Below are positions 16,515 to 27,423 of a stretch of DNA of 64,000 bases, piece by piece. Source of the DNA: Photorhabdus heterorhabditis. Its GTDB lineage: Bacteria; Pseudomonadota; Gammaproteobacteria; Enterobacterales; Enterobacteriaceae. The notes beneath the pieces were generated by a model. It saw only the letters and a program-made list of their open reading frames with translations. It ran no database searches and was not told where the DNA came from. A program made the position numbers and the translations under genes. Numbering within the stretch: the stretch's first letter is position 1; every line of letters begins with the position of its first letter. The stretch covers positions 1 through 64,000 of the forward strand of contig NZ_RCWA01000027.1 of assembly GCF_018448905.1 (NCBI RefSeq), given 5' to 3'.

Positions 16515-18227
16515 ATGGTAAAAAGAGCGATAAGGCTACTGCGCATTTCGGTTATTTGCAGTGCATTGATGGTAGCTGGATATGCTTTAGCTAATCATCA
16601 GAGTAGGCTGGTTGAAGATGATATTCAAAATCTGTCAAAAATACAGGCCGAAAAGATATCTGAGACGATAACCCCTGAACAAGCACCAATTCAAACTGCT
16701 GCAATTTCAGAAATAGAACGTCGTGAAATGCTTCGAAGCTGGTTACCAGCACAAGTTAAGCCTGTTTTCTTTGAGCGATTGGTTAGTTTGTACGCCGTTA
16801 ACCAGATGCAACCTTTATGGCAGAATAAAGCCGCCGCTCAGCATCTTGAACAGCAACTTTCAGAACTTGCATTGGCGGGCTTTCAACCGCAATTTGGTCA
16901 ATGGCTGACTGAACTCAATGATTCCCAATTGAGTCATATGGGACGGGATATCATCTTATCGGATGCTATGCTAGGTTATTTACAGTTTGTTTCAAATGTC
17001 GGTCAGCAGGGGCAAAGCTGGCTCTATCGTACTACGCCATACAAAATTGTTTTACCTTCACCAGTAGTTATAGATCAGTGGCAGCAAGCTATTGCAGATC
17101 GCAATGTAGCAACTTATGTTGCAGCGTTAGCACCACAGCATCCACAATATGGAAATATGCGCAAGGAGATGATGAAACAATTGGCTGATAGTAAAATGTG
17201 GCCACAACTTTCTGACAAAAGCGTATTAAGGCTAGGGCAGAGTAGCCCTGATGTTACAGCTTTAAAAGAAATACTTATTCGCACCGGTATGTTGAGTGAA
17301 CTGATAACCAAATCAGATAATACCTACAACCCTGAATTGGTCGCTGCGGTAAGAAGTTTTCAGCAATGGCAGGGATTGGCACCAGATGGTGTGATTGGTA
17401 AACGCACAAGGGATTGGCTGAATACTTCACCTCAAGATAGAGCTGGATTGGTGGCGCTTAATATCCAGCGTCTGCGGATTATCCCGGGTCATGTATCCAC
17501 TGGGATTATGGTCAATATTCCTGATTATTCATTACAGTATTATCTTAATGATCAGGAAGTGCTGAACTCGAAAGTTATTGTTGGTCGCCCAAGCCGTAAA
17601 ACACCCATTATGAGTAATGCACTGAATAATGTGGTGATTAATCCGCCCTGGAGTGTACCAACCAGTCTGGCAAGAAAAGATATTGCACCACGAGGGGTTA
17701 ATGATCCCGGATATTTCCAGCGCCGTGGCTATGTTATCTTTTCAAGCTGGCGTGCTGATGCCAGTGTCATTGACCCGTACACAATTGATTGGAATGTGAT
17801 TACACCGGCTAATTTTCCTTATCGCATATGGCAAGCCCCGGGGGCGGCTAACTCACTAGGCCGCTATAAGTTCAATATGCCAAATTCTGATGCTATCTAT
17901 TTGCATGATACGCCAAATCATAGTTTATTTGACAAAGATATTAGGGCGATTAGTTCTGGTTGTGTCCGGGTTAATAAAGCTTCGGAATTGGCCAGCATGT
18001 TACTGGGAGATGCTGGTTGGAACCAAAATAGAGTGAGTAATACCCTGAAACAGGGCAATACGGCTTATGTTAATATCCCGCAGCGTATTCCGGTTTATTT
18101 GTATTATTTGACTGCCTGGGTAGATGAGCTGGGAGTAGCACAGTACCGCACAGATATTTATGATTACGACAACAGTGTGAGACAAGGTTCCCAGTTTTTG
18201 TCAAAGTTATTACCTTTACAAAACTAA
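16515..18227 (+). CDS. ldtD: L,D-transpeptidase LdtD (YcbB)
   Basis: This periplasmic enzyme makes meso-DAP to meso-DAP (3-3) crosslinks in murein and rescues cells when penicillin-binding proteins are blocked. A signal/anchor segment is at residues 9-26 (LRISVICSALMVAGYALA). A peptidoglycan-binding domain carries LRLGQSSPDVTALKEILI (about 238-300). The YkuD catalytic domain ends with YLHDTPNHSLFDKDIRAISS and GCVRVNKA, with the nucleophile Cys near 483 in the H-x(n)-S-x-G-C-x-R motif. It has 570 residues, slightly shorter than E. coli YcbB. mepK follows, as in E. coli. Confidence 0.95.
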   Translation: MVKRAIRLLRISVICSALMVAGYALANHQSRLVEDDIQNLSKIQAEKISETITPEQAPIQTAAISEIERREMLRSWLPAQVKPVFFERLVSLYAVNQMQPLWQNKAAAQHLEQQLSELALAGFQPQFGQWLTELNDSQLSHMGRDIILSDAMLGYLQFVSNVGQQGQSWLYRTTPYKIVLPSPVVIDQWQQAIADRNVATYVAALAPQHPQYGNMRKEMMKQLADSKMWPQLSDKSVLRLGQSSPDVTALKEILIRTGMLSELITKSDNTYNPELVAAVRSFQQWQGLAPDGVIGKRTRDWLNTSPQDRAGLVALNIQRLRIIPGHVSTGIMVNIPDYSLQYYLNDQEVLNSKVIVGRPSRKTPIMSNALNNVVINPPWSVPTSLARKDIAPRGVNDPGYFQRRGYVIFSSWRADASVIDPYTIDWNVITPANFPYRIWQAPGAANSLGRYKFNMPNSDAIYLHDTPNHSLFDKDIRAISSGCVRVNKASELASMLLGDAGWNQNRVSNTLKQGNTAYVNIPQRIPVYLYYLTAWVDELGVAQYRTDIYDYDNSVRQGSQFLSKLLPLQN

Positions 18228-18320
18228 ATGCAACTAATTTTCACTATCATCGGTCATAGTAACCGGTGTTTGGCTGCTAGTTGGCTTATTTTTTTCCATA
18301 ATCTGGGTAGATATTTCTTC

Positions 18321-18869
18321 ATGGATATAATCGATTATAACCGCCGCAAGTGGCTTAGTGTGGGGGTGGCTGCTTTAGGCTTGAGTGTGTTGCCGGGGCC
18401 GGTTTTTGCTACTTTGACGACTCCCCGCCCACGAATTTTACGTTTTGATAACTTACATACTGGCGAAACGATCAAGGCTGAATTTTTCGATGGTCATCGT
18501 TATAACAAAGAAGAATTGGCTCGTCTGAATCATCTGTTTCGTGATTATCGCCAAAATAAAGTTAAGACTATCGATACTAAATTATTTGACCAAATTTATT
18601 TACTGCAAATGATGCTGGGTGTTAATAAGCCTGTACAGCTTATTTCTGGTTACCGCTCACTGGTGACCAATAATCAGTTGCGCAAGCAAAACAAAGGTGT
18701 TGCTAAACAGAGTTACCATACCCGTGGGAGGGCGATGGATTTTCATATTGAAGGTATTGAGCTTAGTCGTATCCGTAAAGCTGCTTTGAAAATGAAAGCC
18801 GGAGGTGTGGGATACTATCCAAACAGTAATTTTGTTCATATTGATACAGGTCCCGTTAGGACGTGGTAA
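18321..18869 (+). CDS. mepK: murein endopeptidase MepK (YcbK)
   Basis: This zinc metallopeptidase (M15/DUF882 family) cuts murein crosslinks, including the 3-3 links made by LdtD next door. The precursor has 182 residues, exactly the E. coli length, with a twin-arginine-type signal (NRRKWLSVGVAALGLSVLPG). Metal-site motifs are present: LISGYRS, SYHTRGRAMDFHIEG and FVHIDTGPVR. I place the start at ATG 18321, with GGGTAG upstream. The frame extends to 18228, but that part is not conserved with YcbK and would bury the signal peptide. Confidence 0.95.
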   Translation: MDIIDYNRRKWLSVGVAALGLSVLPGPVFATLTTPRPRILRFDNLHTGETIKAEFFDGHRYNKEELARLNHLFRDYRQNKVKTIDTKLFDQIYLLQMMLGVNKPVQLISGYRSLVTNNQLRKQNKGVAKQSYHTRGRAMDFHIEGIELSRIRKAALKMKAGGVGYYPNSNFVHIDTGPVRTW

Positions 18870-18914
18870 TCTGGTGAGTAACTATTTTGTTTTGACTATG
18901 GAGTAAATGAAATA

Positions 18915-19562
18915 ATGAAATACCAAGTTATTCCTGTTACTGCTTTTATGCAAAATTGTACCCTTATTTGGAATGAAGAGACTAAGGAAGCGGCAATTGT
19001 TGATCCGGGCGGTGAGGCAGCAAAGCTGATCGCTGAGATAGAGAATCTCGGTTTGAAATTGACCCAGATTTTACTGACTCATGGTCATTTTGACCATGTT
19101 GGTGCAACAGTAGAAGTCGCTAAGTATTTTAATGTACCAGTTTATGGGCCACAGCAGGAAGATGCTTTCTGGATCGAAGGCTTACAGGCTCAAAGCCGGA
19201 TGTTTGGCATTGAAGAATGCCCATCATTTGAGCCTGATCGCTGGTTGAATGAAGGTGATGAATTACGCGTTGGTGGGGTCGATTTGTCCGTATTGCACTG
19301 TCCGGGGCATACACCTGGGCATGTGGTATTTGTGAATCATACCGATAAACTGATTTATATGGGAGATGTACTGTTCAAAGGCGGAGTTGGGCGTAGCGAT
19401 TTTCCACGCGGTAATCACCAGCAGTTAATCAACTCAATTAAAGATAAACTTCTGCCACTTGGTGATGATTATAAATTTATTCCGGGGCACGGACCAATAT
19501 CTACATTAGGCTATGAACGGCAGACCAATCCGTTTTTACAAGACGAAGTACCAAGTTGGTGA
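18915..19562 (+). CDS. gloC: type II glyoxalase GloC (YcbL), metallo-beta-lactamase fold
   Basis: This 215-residue hydrolase splits S-lactoylglutathione in methylglyoxal detoxification. The zinc motif THGHFDHVG (His56, His58, Asp60, His61) is complete, with the further ligands in [16 protein letters not shown] and FIPGHGP. It is the short YcbL form without the C-terminal HAGH domain. It follows mepK by 45 bases, as in E. coli, and ends at a bidirectional terminator shared with aspC. Confidence 0.95.
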   Translation: MKYQVIPVTAFMQNCTLIWNEETKEAAIVDPGGEAAKLIAEIENLGLKLTQILLTHGHFDHVGATVEVAKYFNVPVYGPQQEDAFWIEGLQAQSRMFGIEECPSFEPDRWLNEGDELRVGGVDLSVLHCPGHTPGHVVFVNHTDKLIYMGDVLFKGGVGRSDFPRGNHQQLINSIKDKLLPLGDDYKFIPGHGPISTLGYERQTNPFLQDEVPSW

Positions 19563-19637
19563 TGGAACAACGGTATCTATATTAAATAAGTGTTGGTTTG
19601 AATAGCTGTCTAGTGGTGACATTGCATCTTCTGAGTG

Positions 19638-19669
19638 ATAAAAACCGCTGAATTTCAGCGGTTTTTATA
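19638..19669. terminator. bidirectional terminator between gloC and aspC
   Basis: AAAAACCGCTGAA and TTTCAGCGGTTTTT form a long stem with A- and T-runs on both sides. It lies between the converging gloC and aspC genes and can serve both. Confidence 0.9.
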
Positions 19670-19686
19670 GCAAGGCAAATATTGAC

Positions 19687-20877
19687 TCAGAGAACCGCAA
19701 CAATGGCTTCACATAGCGGAGCCATATTCTCTAGTGTCAGGCCAGCGACGTTAATACGGCCGGAACTGACCGCATATATACCAAATTCCTCACGCAGGCG
19801 CTCTACTTGTTCTTTTGTCAACCCACTGAATGAGAACATACCATTCTGGTTGATAATGAAGCTGAAATCTTGGTTTGCACCTTTTTCTTGTAAGGTGTTT
19901 ACGAACAGTTGACGCATACGCTGGATACGTTCGCGCATGGTAGTCAGTTCTTGTTCCCAGACAGCTTTTAATTCTTCATTTGACAAAATAGTGGCGACAA
20001 TAGACGCACCATGAGCTGGTGGGTTGGAATAGTTAGAACGGATAATCGCTTTAGCTTGGCTGAAAGCTTTTTCTGCCGTATCGCTGTCTTTGGCAACAAT
20101 AGTACAAGCGCCAACACGCTCATTGTACAGGCCAAAGTTTTTGGAGTAGGAGCTGGCAACAATCAGTTCATTATGATTTCTGGTAAAAATGCGTAAACCT
20201 TCTGCATCTTCATTCAGGCCCTTGGCGAATCCCTGATAAGCGAAATCAAAAATAGGTAACCAGCCTTTTTCCGCAGATATTTCTGCCAGTTGAGTCCACT
20301 GTGCTGGGGTTGGATCAATACCTGTCGGGTTGTGGCAGCAGCCGTGGAACAGAACGATATCACCTGCCTGAACTTCAGACAGGCTTGCCAGCATGTCTTC
20401 GAAATTCAGGGCGTGTTTTTCAGCGTCATAGTATTGATATTCGCAAACTTCCAGGCCAGCGGCAGAAAAAACATTTTTATGGTTTGGCCAGGTTGGATTG
20501 CTAATCCAGACTCGTTTAGCATTAGTCTGTTTGGCAACAAAATCTGCGGCAATACGTAAAGCACCTGTACCGCCTGGGCTTTGTGCAGTACGGGCGCGTT
20601 TATCTGTTACGATAGGGCTATCTTTACCAAACAGCAATTCCTGAGTGACACGACCAAATTCAGCTAAGCCGCTAATCGGCAGGTAATTCTTGGTCGTCTC
20701 GTTTTCTAGCAGGTATTGCTCTGCTTTTTTGACACTGGTCAGAACAGGGGTTTCTCCTGTTTCATCTTTATAGACACCAATACCAAGGTTGATTTTATTT
20801 GTACGAGGATCAGAACGAAAACTATCGGCTAAGCCAAGAATAGGGTCGGCAGGCGCTGCGGTGATTTTCTCAAACAT
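19687..20877 (-). CDS. aspC: aspartate aminotransferase AspC
   Basis: This PLP enzyme interconverts aspartate and 2-oxoglutarate with oxaloacetate and glutamate. It has 396 residues from ATG 20877, the exact E. coli length, starting [18 protein letters not shown]. The PLP lysine lies in [15 protein letters not shown] (about residue 246); [13 protein letters not shown] and [13 protein letters not shown] are family motifs. The frame continues 24 codons upstream, but that part is not conserved. Confidence 0.97.
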   Translation of the reverse strand: MFEKITAAPADPILGLADSFRSDPRTNKINLGIGVYKDETGETPVLTSVKKAEQYLLENETTKNYLPISGLAEFGRVTQELLFGKDSPIVTDKRARTAQSPGGTGALRIAADFVAKQTNAKRVWISNPTWPNHKNVFSAAGLEVCEYQYYDAEKHALNFEDMLASLSEVQAGDIVLFHGCCHNPTGIDPTPAQWTQLAEISAEKGWLPIFDFAYQGFAKGLNEDAEGLRIFTRNHNELIVASSYSKNFGLYNERVGACTIVAKDSDTAEKAFSQAKAIIRSNYSNPPAHGASIVATILSNEELKAVWEQELTTMRERIQRMRQLFVNTLQEKGANQDFSFIINQNGMFSFSGLTKEQVERLREEFGIYAVSSGRINVAGLTLENMAPLCEAIVAVL

Positions 20878-21033
20878 GTTTGTGATTCCAAAGCTCTGAG
20901 TTAAGCCTAAAAGGGTAGTCAGGTTAACGCCGCCGAAACAGTTTGCCAACTATTTGTAGCAAAAAGAAGATAATCTTGTGAAGCAGTTTGCGGAGTGAAA
21001 AAAAGTTTAAATAACAGTAACAAAAGATAGGTA

Positions 21034-21064
21034 TAAAAAAAGCAGCACTTGAAGCGCTGCTTTA
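21034..21064 (-). terminator. terminator of the first porin gene
   Basis: On the minus strand AAAGCAGCGCTTCAAGTGCT and GCTTTTTTT form a hairpin followed by a T-run. It lies about 50 bases beyond the porin stop at 21113. Confidence 0.85.
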
Positions 21065-21112
21065 TTTCAATTATGTCTAACTTGTTCAGTTAAACATATT
21101 CATCAATGGTAA

Positions 21113-22264
21113 TTAGAACTGGTAAACCATACCTACACCAACAACGTTGTCAGTGCTGACACCGGTATGTCTAGTGAAGTTATTGTCATCCAACAGGTTG
21201 ATTTTGTAATCAACATAGGTAGTCATGTTTTTGTTCAGGTTGTAGAAAGTGCCGACGGAGATATATTTAACGAGATCGTGGCTGCCGGATTCTTTCTCAT
21301 AACCACGAACGTCGCCGAACAGGCTCTTACCTTTAGACTGGACGTATGCCAGAGATGGGCGCAGGCCGAAATCGAACTGATACTGAGCAGTCAATTCGAT
21401 GTTCTGAGTTTTGTTGGCGATATTTTCCCAGCTTTTTCCGCCATCAGTTTTCCCACCGAAGCGAGTCATATTACGGGTTTCACCGTACATGGCAGCCAGG
21501 TAGATATTATTGGCATCGTATTTAGCACCGATGTTCCATGCTTCAGCGCGATCGCCTAAGGCAAGAGATGATCCCAGCGCTTTTTGTTCAGTAGTACGAG
21601 CAGAGTTAGAGTATGCACCACCTACGCTGATACCGTAACCTGCGTCATAAATTGCAGCGAAACCGTAGCCATCACCATTGTCTTTACGGTTAGCGCGACC
21701 ATTACTAGCATTACTGGTGTTTCCACTGTTCTCACCCTGATATTGCAGAGCGAAGTTCAGGCCGTCAACCAGACCGAAGAAATCAGTATTACGGTAAGTT
21801 AACAGACCAGTAGAACGGCCAGTCATGAAGTTGTCAGTCTGAGCCATGGAGTCACCACCAAATACTGGCAACACGTCGGTCCAGGAGTTGACATCATACA
21901 CAACACCGTAGTTACGGCCATAGTTCAGTGAACCGTAGTCGGAGAACTTCAGGCCAGCGAAAGCCAGACGAGTTTTAGTTTCTGCGTCAGAACCTCCTTC
22001 TGTACGGTTACCTTTAATATTGTATTCCCAACGACCAAAGCCGGTCAGTTGGTCATTGACTTGAGTTTCACCTTTGAAACCCAGACGAGCGAAGGAATCA
22101 TCGCCATCTTCGCCGCTGTCGTTGTTAGCGAATTGGTGACGAACATCAACTTTACCGTACAGGTCCAGTTTGTTACCGTCTTTGTTATAAATTTCAGCTG
22201 CATTTGCTGCGCCAGCAGCCAACAGAGCTGGGATTACCACTGCAAGAACATTGCGTTTCATCAT
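21113..22264 (-). CDS. ompF: OmpF/OmpC-type general porin, copy 1
   Basis: This trimeric 16-strand outer-membrane porin passes small hydrophilic solutes. The 22-residue signal ([18 protein letters not shown], then AANA) precedes a mature start [20 protein letters not shown]. Other markers are [19 protein letters not shown] in the constriction-loop region and the C-terminal GVGMVYQF with terminal Phe needed for BAM insertion. I use the double-ATG start at 22264, as in E. coli ompF, with GAGGG upstream. It lies between aspC and asnS like E. coli ompF. A paralogue lies directly upstream, so ompF versus ompC orthology is not settled. Confidence 0.93.
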   Translation of the reverse strand: MMKRNVLAVVIPALLAAGAANAAEIYNKDGNKLDLYGKVDVRHQFANNDSGEDGDDSFARLGFKGETQVNDQLTGFGRWEYNIKGNRTEGGSDAETKTRLAFAGLKFSDYGSLNYGRNYGVVYDVNSWTDVLPVFGGDSMAQTDNFMTGRSTGLLTYRNTDFFGLVDGLNFALQYQGENSGNTSNASNGRANRKDNGDGYGFAAIYDAGYGISVGGAYSNSARTTEQKALGSSLALGDRAEAWNIGAKYDANNIYLAAMYGETRNMTRFGGKTDGGKSWENIANKTQNIELTAQYQFDFGLRPSLAYVQSKGKSLFGDVRGYEKESGSHDLVKYISVGTFYNLNKNMTTYVDYKINLLDDNNFTRHTGVSTDNVVGVGMVYQF

Positions 22265-22782
22265 TATTATTACCCTCATTGGTGTTATATTCGGACACCT
22301 GCCACTGCTATAAATAATTCTTTAAAAATCTATGGAACTATTTGTGAGAGTTTAGTGTCGTCTTTTTCGCTGTCAAGTGTTTCATTGGTTGTTATTTTTA
22401 TCCACTCACAAAGTGCTATAAAAAAAAGAATTTAGTAATAATGTGAAACAAAGTGTTTCAAAATGTAAATGATGGGTTATTTTTTGAACGCTGGTTGGTC
22501 CAGCTGTTCAAAAGAGCAGAAAATGAATAGGAGTCAGTGAAGGGAAAAAGTATCTGTTGATCTTAGTAAAAAAGGTAAAACAAAGTGTTAATTTTTCATG
22601 AAATTTTTTATACGTAATTTGCTGATATTTTTATCTGCACATTGCCTCAGTCGCCGTACTATTTTTAATCAATGGTGTGATTATTATTATTCCTTGAAAA
22701 AAAGAATGGCGTTCACTTTAAATGAACGCCATAACGTATTAATTGGGTTTTCCGTAGGTCTGTTTGATTTTATTTCTGCTAA
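22265..22782 (-). promoter_or_regulatory. upstream region of porin copy 1 with OmpR-like box
   Basis: This 518-base gap holds the porin leader and the terminator of the next porin. On the minus strand at about 22441-22470 the sequence ATTTACATTTTGAAACACTT resembles OmpR target sites (TTTAC-x-TTTTG-x-AACAT-type). A similar box precedes the second porin gene. The long 5' leader is also similar between the two genes. Confidence 0.45.
22692..22736 (-). terminator. terminator of the second porin gene
   Basis: ATGGCGTTCA and TGAACGCCAT form a 10-base stem (about 22704-22732). On the minus strand it is followed by TCTTTTTTTC. It lies about 50 bases past the stop of the porin gene at 22783. Confidence 0.85.
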
Positions 22783-23928
22783 TTAGAACTGATATACCAA
22801 GCCTACACCAACAGCATTTTGGGTATTAACTTCGAAATAGTTGGTATATTTGTTGTCTTTTACTAAATTGATCTTGTAATCAATGTAGGCAGACATATTT
22901 TTGTTAAAGTTGTAATAAGAACCAATGGAAATGTATTTTACCCAGTCCTGATTTGTAAAAAAATTTGTTCCCTTGGATTGAACATATGCTAGGGATGGAC
23001 GCAGACCTGAATCAAACTGATATTGAGCGGTTAATTCGATGTTACGGGTTTTTGCAGAGACGATATCTTGGTAGCCGAAAGAGGTCATATTGTGGGTTTC
23101 ACCGTACATAGCAGCCAGATAGATGTTGTTGGCATCGTATTTAGCACCAACGTTCCATGCTTCGGCTCTTTCACCGCGAGCGACAGACGTCACTAATCTT
23201 TCATGTATGATAGGACGGTCAGCGTTGGAATAGGCACCACCCACGCTGATACCATATCCCAGATCGTAAGTTACAGATAAGCCAAAACCGTCACCGTTAC
23301 TACCACCATTAGGTTTGATGACATCACCTCGCTTGCGAAGTGAATTACGACCATTTTTGTTGTCTTCATCGTTCTTACCTTGATATTGCAGAGCGAAGTT
23401 CAGACCATCAACCAAGCCGAAGAAGTTAGTATTACGGTAAGTCAGAACACCAGTCGCACGATTAGTCATGTAAGTGTCGGCCTGAGACATGGAGTCACCA
23501 CCGAATACTGGCAATACATCGGTCCAGGCGTTGACATCATAGAGAACACCGTAGTTACGACCGTAGTCCAAAGAACCGTATTCAGCAAACTTCAAACCAG
23601 CGAAGCCCAGGCGGGTTTTGTTACCTTTAGCTCCGTCTGCTTCTGAGTTGTTAGCTTGAATTTCGTATTCCCAGCGACCAAAACCTGTCAATTGGTTATT
23701 GATTTGGGTTTCACCTCTGAAACCCAGACGAACATAGCTTGCATCACCATCTTCACTCTGGCTAGGATCACTATCTGATTTTTGGAAGGCTTTAGAAAAT
23801 TGATGACGTGCATCAGCTTTACCATACAAATCCAGTTTGTTTCCGTCTTTATTATAAATTTCAGTGGCATTTGTTGCGCCCGCAGTTAACAGTGCTGGGA
23901 TTACCACTGCAAGAATACTACCCTTCAT
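22783..23928 (-). CDS. OmpF/OmpC-type general porin, copy 2
   Basis: This 381-residue paralogue of the neighbouring porin has a 21-residue signal ([20 protein letters not shown]) and a mature start [20 protein letters not shown]. It shares the loop region [19 protein letters not shown] and the end GVGLVYQF. Differences cluster in the extracellular loops: an early insertion [19 protein letters not shown] and a different loop at [12 protein letters not shown]. It is in the same orientation with 518 bases between the genes, so a tandem duplication is likely. Each copy has its own terminator and its own OmpR-like box. Confidence 0.93.
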   Translation of the reverse strand: MKGSILAVVIPALLTAGATNATEIYNKDGNKLDLYGKADARHQFSKAFQKSDSDPSQSEDGDASYVRLGFRGETQINNQLTGFGRWEYEIQANNSEADGAKGNKTRLGFAGLKFAEYGSLDYGRNYGVLYDVNAWTDVLPVFGGDSMSQADTYMTNRATGVLTYRNTNFFGLVDGLNFALQYQGKNDEDNKNGRNSLRKRGDVIKPNGGSNGDGFGLSVTYDLGYGISVGGAYSNADRPIIHERLVTSVARGERAEAWNVGAKYDANNIYLAAMYGETHNMTSFGYQDIVSAKTRNIELTAQYQFDSGLRPSLAYVQSKGTNFFTNQDWVKYISIGSYYNFNKNMSAYIDYKINLVKDNKYTNYFEVNTQNAVGVGLVYQF

Positions 23929-24251
23929 TAATTGTTACCTTCTATTAATTTCCGTCATTGGTGTGATTCGGACATTTGTTACTTCAAGAAATAATTCCTT
24001 TAAGAAAATCTTTGGAACTATTTATGAGAACATGGTGCTGTCCGTGTTGGGGCAGAGTTTTCCATTGGTAGAGGGCTTTATCCACTAATAAAGTGATACA
24101 AAGAGATGATTTTTGTAATAAAGTGAAAATAATATATGTGAAAATGTAAATATGGAGAGATTTATGATCGCCAACGGGATAAAAAAACAAAAAAGCCAGC
24201 AAAAGCTGGCTTTTTTATATAAGAATTTTTAATGTTATATTGGCGAGTTTA
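23929..24251 (-). promoter_or_regulatory. upstream region of porin copy 2 with OmpR-like box
   Basis: On the minus strand at about 24121-24152, ATATTTACATTTTCACATAT followed by ATTATTTTCACTT resembles tandem OmpR half-sites. The leader (GGAACTATTTATGAGAAC on the plus strand) is similar to that of porin copy 1. The same gap contains the asnS terminator. Confidence 0.45.
24189..24219 (-). terminator. terminator of asnS
   Basis: AAAAAAGCCAGC-AAAA-GCTGGCTTTTTT is a strong symmetrical hairpin with A- and T-runs on both sides. It lies about 35 bases beyond the asnS stop on the minus strand. Confidence 0.9.
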
Positions 24252-25652
24252 TCAGAAGCTGGCACTTCTCGGTGTGCGTGGGAATGGGATGACATCACGT
24301 ACATTTGGGACACCGGTCACATAAGCGACCAAACGTTCAAAGCCAAGACCAAACCCGGAGTGAGGTACGGTACCATAGCGACGTAGATCACGGTACCACC
24401 AATAATCTTCTTTATTCAGCTCCATCTCTTCCATGCGCTTATCCAGCATATCCAAACGTTCTTCACGTTGTGAACCGCCGATAATCTCGCCAATGCCCGG
24501 TGCAAGTACATCCATTGCCGCGACAGTTTTGCCGTCGTCGTTCATGCGCATATAGAAGGCTTTAATATCTTTTGGATAGTTTTTCACAACAACGGGAGCC
24601 TGGAAGTGTTTTTCTGCCAGATAACGCTCATGTTCTGAAGAAAGGTCAACCCCCCAGAATACAGGGTTCTCAAATTTTTGGTCGCAGTTTTGCAGAATTT
24701 CAACTGCGTCGGTGTAATCAATCTGAGCAAAATCGGCATTGATGAATTTTTCCAGACGGGTGATGACGTCTTTATCTACACGTTCAGCAAAGAATTGCAG
24801 ATCATCGGCGCGTTCTTCTAATGCGGCTTTGAAAACATATTTCAGCATGTTTTCAGCTAGTGATGCCGCATCATTGAGATCAGCAAAAGCAACTTCTGGT
24901 TCAATCATCCAAAATTCTGCCAAATGGCGGCTGGTGTTTGAGTTTTCAGCCCGGAAAGTCGGACCGAATGTGTAGACTTTGCTTAATGCACAGGCATATG
25001 CTTCGCCGTTCAATTGGCCTGATACCGTCAAGAAAGCTTCGCGGCCAAAGAAATCTTCGTTGAAATCCACTTCACCTTTGTCAGTTAAAGGCAAATTTTG
25101 CAGATCCAGTGTGGAGACTCGGAACATTTCACCAGCGCCCTCTGTGTCAGCCGCCGTGATCAATGGAGTAGAAACCCAAAAATAACCGTTTTCATGGAAG
25201 AAACGGTGCAATGCTTGTGCAAGGGTATGACGCATACGGGCAACAGCACCAATCAGGTTGGTACGTGGGCGCAGGTGAGCCACTTCGCGCAGGTATTCAA
25301 TGCTATGGCGTTTAGCTGCCATCGGATAAGTGTCAGGATCTTCAACCTTGCCAATAACCACAACTTTTGTCGCTTGTAGTTCAAAATTCTGCCCTTGACC
25401 CAGAGAAGCCACAACGGTCCCTGTCACTTCTACCGAACAGCCAGTAGTTAAATACAGAACTTCATCCTGATAATTGGGCAAATTATTATTAACGACGGCC
25501 TGTAATGGATTAAAGCAGGAACCGTCATAGACGGCGAGGAAAGAGATACCAGCTTTAGAATCTCTCCTTGTACGTATCCAGCCGCGAACGGTGACTTCAC
25601 TATCAACCGCAACCCGACCTTGCAGTACGTCGACTACAGGCGCTACGTTCAT
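24252..25652 (-). CDS. asnS: asparaginyl-tRNA synthetase
   Basis: This class IIb aminoacyl-tRNA synthetase charges tRNA-Asn. It has 466 residues, the E. coli length. The N-terminal anticodon-binding OB-fold contains [20 protein letters not shown]. Catalytic motif 2 is [20 protein letters not shown] and motif 3 is [20 protein letters not shown], with the end [14 protein letters not shown]. It is placed between the porins and pncB, as in E. coli. Nothing unusual was seen. Confidence 0.98.
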   Translation of the reverse strand: MNVAPVVDVLQGRVAVDSEVTVRGWIRTRRDSKAGISFLAVYDGSCFNPLQAVVNNNLPNYQDEVLYLTTGCSVEVTGTVVASLGQGQNFELQATKVVVIGKVEDPDTYPMAAKRHSIEYLREVAHLRPRTNLIGAVARMRHTLAQALHRFFHENGYFWVSTPLITAADTEGAGEMFRVSTLDLQNLPLTDKGEVDFNEDFFGREAFLTVSGQLNGEAYACALSKVYTFGPTFRAENSNTSRHLAEFWMIEPEVAFADLNDAASLAENMLKYVFKAALEERADDLQFFAERVDKDVITRLEKFINADFAQIDYTDAVEILQNCDQKFENPVFWGVDLSSEHERYLAEKHFQAPVVVKNYPKDIKAFYMRMNDDGKTVAAMDVLAPGIGEIIGGSQREERLDMLDKRMEEMELNKEDYWWYRDLRRYGTVPHSGFGLGFERLVAYVTGVPNVRDVIPFPRTPRSASF

Positions 25653-25810
25653 AAATTTCTCTCTTCTTTATATATATACAATTCAGGTTTGTGAAAATGA
25701 ATATACCCGTTAAGGGGCAACTTGTTCTATGTTACTTGCCATATTTCAGGAAACAAGAGGAAATCACTAATTTAAACGGTGAAATAGAGGGAAAAAGGTC
25801 TTTTTAAGAT

Positions 25811-25845
25811 GTGCCGCTACTTTTCTGCTAGCGGCACGGATGTAT
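25811..25845 (-). terminator. probable terminator of pncB
   Basis: GTGCCGCTA (25811-25819) and TAGCGGCAC (25829-25837) form a perfect 9-base stem just after the pncB stop. On the minus strand it is followed by TCTTAAAAAG, a weak T-tract, so termination efficiency is uncertain. Confidence 0.6.
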
Positions 25846-25863
25846 TTTCAAATAAAAATTGTG

Positions 25864-27078
25864 TTAACAAGCTTGTTTGATCTGGGGTATATCAAAAGCA
25901 GCCCGTAGCCTGTTAACAAATTCATTATCCTCACAAATGGTTTTTCCGGGGCTGTCTGAAAGTTTTGCTACCGGTTTGCCATTACACTCGATAAGTTTGA
26001 TGACGATATTCAGCGGATTAACCCCCGGAATATTGCAGGTCAGCCGTGTACCGATACCAAAAATCAGGTTGATTCGGTTGTGAAAATGACGATAGAGCGT
26101 CAGCGCTTTCTGGAAATCCAAGCTATCAGAAAATACCAAGGTTTTTGTTATCGGGTCGATACCTAGCTTTTGATAGTGAGCAATGGCTTTTTCACCCCAT
26201 TGAACTGGATCTCCCGAATCATGGCGCAAACCCTGATAGCTGTTGGCAAGCTGGGCGTCAAAATCCCGCAGGAAAGCGTCCATGGTAATGCAATCCGTCA
26301 GGGCAATACCTAATTGGTTGGGATATTCATTTAGCCAATTTTGTAATGCTTCCCGCTGACTGTTTGCCAATTCAGGGCTGATTTGTTGATGAGCCTGAAA
26401 CCACTCATGTGCTTGCGTACCAACCGGAGTGAGTCCAAGTTGTTGTGCAAGTTGATAGTTGCTAGTGCCAATCAGGTAAGGGAAATGCTGTTGCAGTTCA
26501 CTGACAATGGCATGCTGAACACTGTGTGAAAAGCGGCGGCGTGTGCCGAAATCCATCAGTTTAAAACCGGAGAGATCGATTCCTTCCTCTTTGGCATCTT
26601 GATAGAACAATTTAATCAATTTGCGAAGCTGGTTGGTTGCATTTTCAGCAGCGTTATTCAGTGCGTGATGGCGGTGGACCAACTCACTGATCAATGCCAG
26701 TAAGGGGACTTCCCACATAATGACTTCATGCCATAATCCTGAAATACGGATGGCTAATTGACCGGCACCTGTAACAGAGATATTGACTTGTTGTGGATTA
26801 AACCGAAAAGTTTTTAACCAGTTTAGATAATCAGCTTTGAAAAAAGGCAGATTGGCAAGATAATTAAATTCAGCATCGGTTAATGCCAGATTAGCCATCA
26901 TGTTAACCTGATGGCGTAATTCTTCGGCATATTCACCTAGCAGTTCATCACCACGACAGCGGAATTCTGCAACTACAGGAATGTCGTTGTAGCGGTGGTA
27001 CACTGCTTGTTGCATATGAAGCTTATAAGCGTCAGTATCAAGCAGTGATTTAATAATCAGGGTAGCGTCTAGGGTCAT
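25864..27078 (-). CDS. pncB: nicotinate phosphoribosyltransferase PncB
   Basis: This enzyme joins nicotinate and PRPP to give nicotinate mononucleotide in NAD salvage. It has 404 residues, close to E. coli PncB. Family markers are [20 protein letters not shown] at the N-terminus, [20 protein letters not shown] with the catalytic His in the middle, and [16 protein letters not shown] plus [20 protein letters not shown] for the phosphate site. It is divergent from pepN, as in E. coli. Confidence 0.97.
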   Translation of the reverse strand: MTLDATLIIKSLLDTDAYKLHMQQAVYHRYNDIPVVAEFRCRGDELLGEYAEELRHQVNMMANLALTDAEFNYLANLPFFKADYLNWLKTFRFNPQQVNISVTGAGQLAIRISGLWHEVIMWEVPLLALISELVHRHHALNNAAENATNQLRKLIKLFYQDAKEEGIDLSGFKLMDFGTRRRFSHSVQHAIVSELQQHFPYLIGTSNYQLAQQLGLTPVGTQAHEWFQAHQQISPELANSQREALQNWLNEYPNQLGIALTDCITMDAFLRDFDAQLANSYQGLRHDSGDPVQWGEKAIAHYQKLGIDPITKTLVFSDSLDFQKALTLYRHFHNRINLIFGIGTRLTCNIPGVNPLNIVIKLIECNGKPVAKLSDSPGKTICEDNEFVNRLRAAFDIPQIKQAC

Positions 27079-27423
27079 GGCGCGTTATGCATCCTCACGG
27101 AGCGTATTCATATCAGCTAAATCGATAAAGTTGGAAGAGTATACCGAGATTATTTTGTTATTGAAGTCACATAACATCATAAAGTTCACCAAAAGATCGA
27201 AGCTAAAAGGGGCTGTTAGTTAAATGTTATCATGTTATTTGATCATTGCGTGATAACAAGCACCAAAGAGCAAACATATTCTTTACATAATATCATACTC
27301 GTGCTGAATGAATGTTTAACGCCAAAAGGTGCGTTATTTTGCTCTTGAAATTCAACCTATTTCTGTGGCAGCGTAAGATTTAGTATTGAATTAATTCCAT
27401 AAATATGAACCAAAAGGTTTCTT
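27079..27423. promoter_or_regulatory. pncB-pepN divergent promoter region
   Basis: This 345-base AT-rich gap must contain both divergent promoters. I looked for a NadR box (TGTTTA-N6-TAAACA, known at enterobacterial NAD genes) upstream of pncB and saw only partial matches, so none is called. No gene-like frame is present. Confidence 0.35.

Noticed and set aside
24739-25379. Plus-strand frames opposite asnS
   Set aside because: asnS is fully conserved on the minus strand, so these are antisense shadows.
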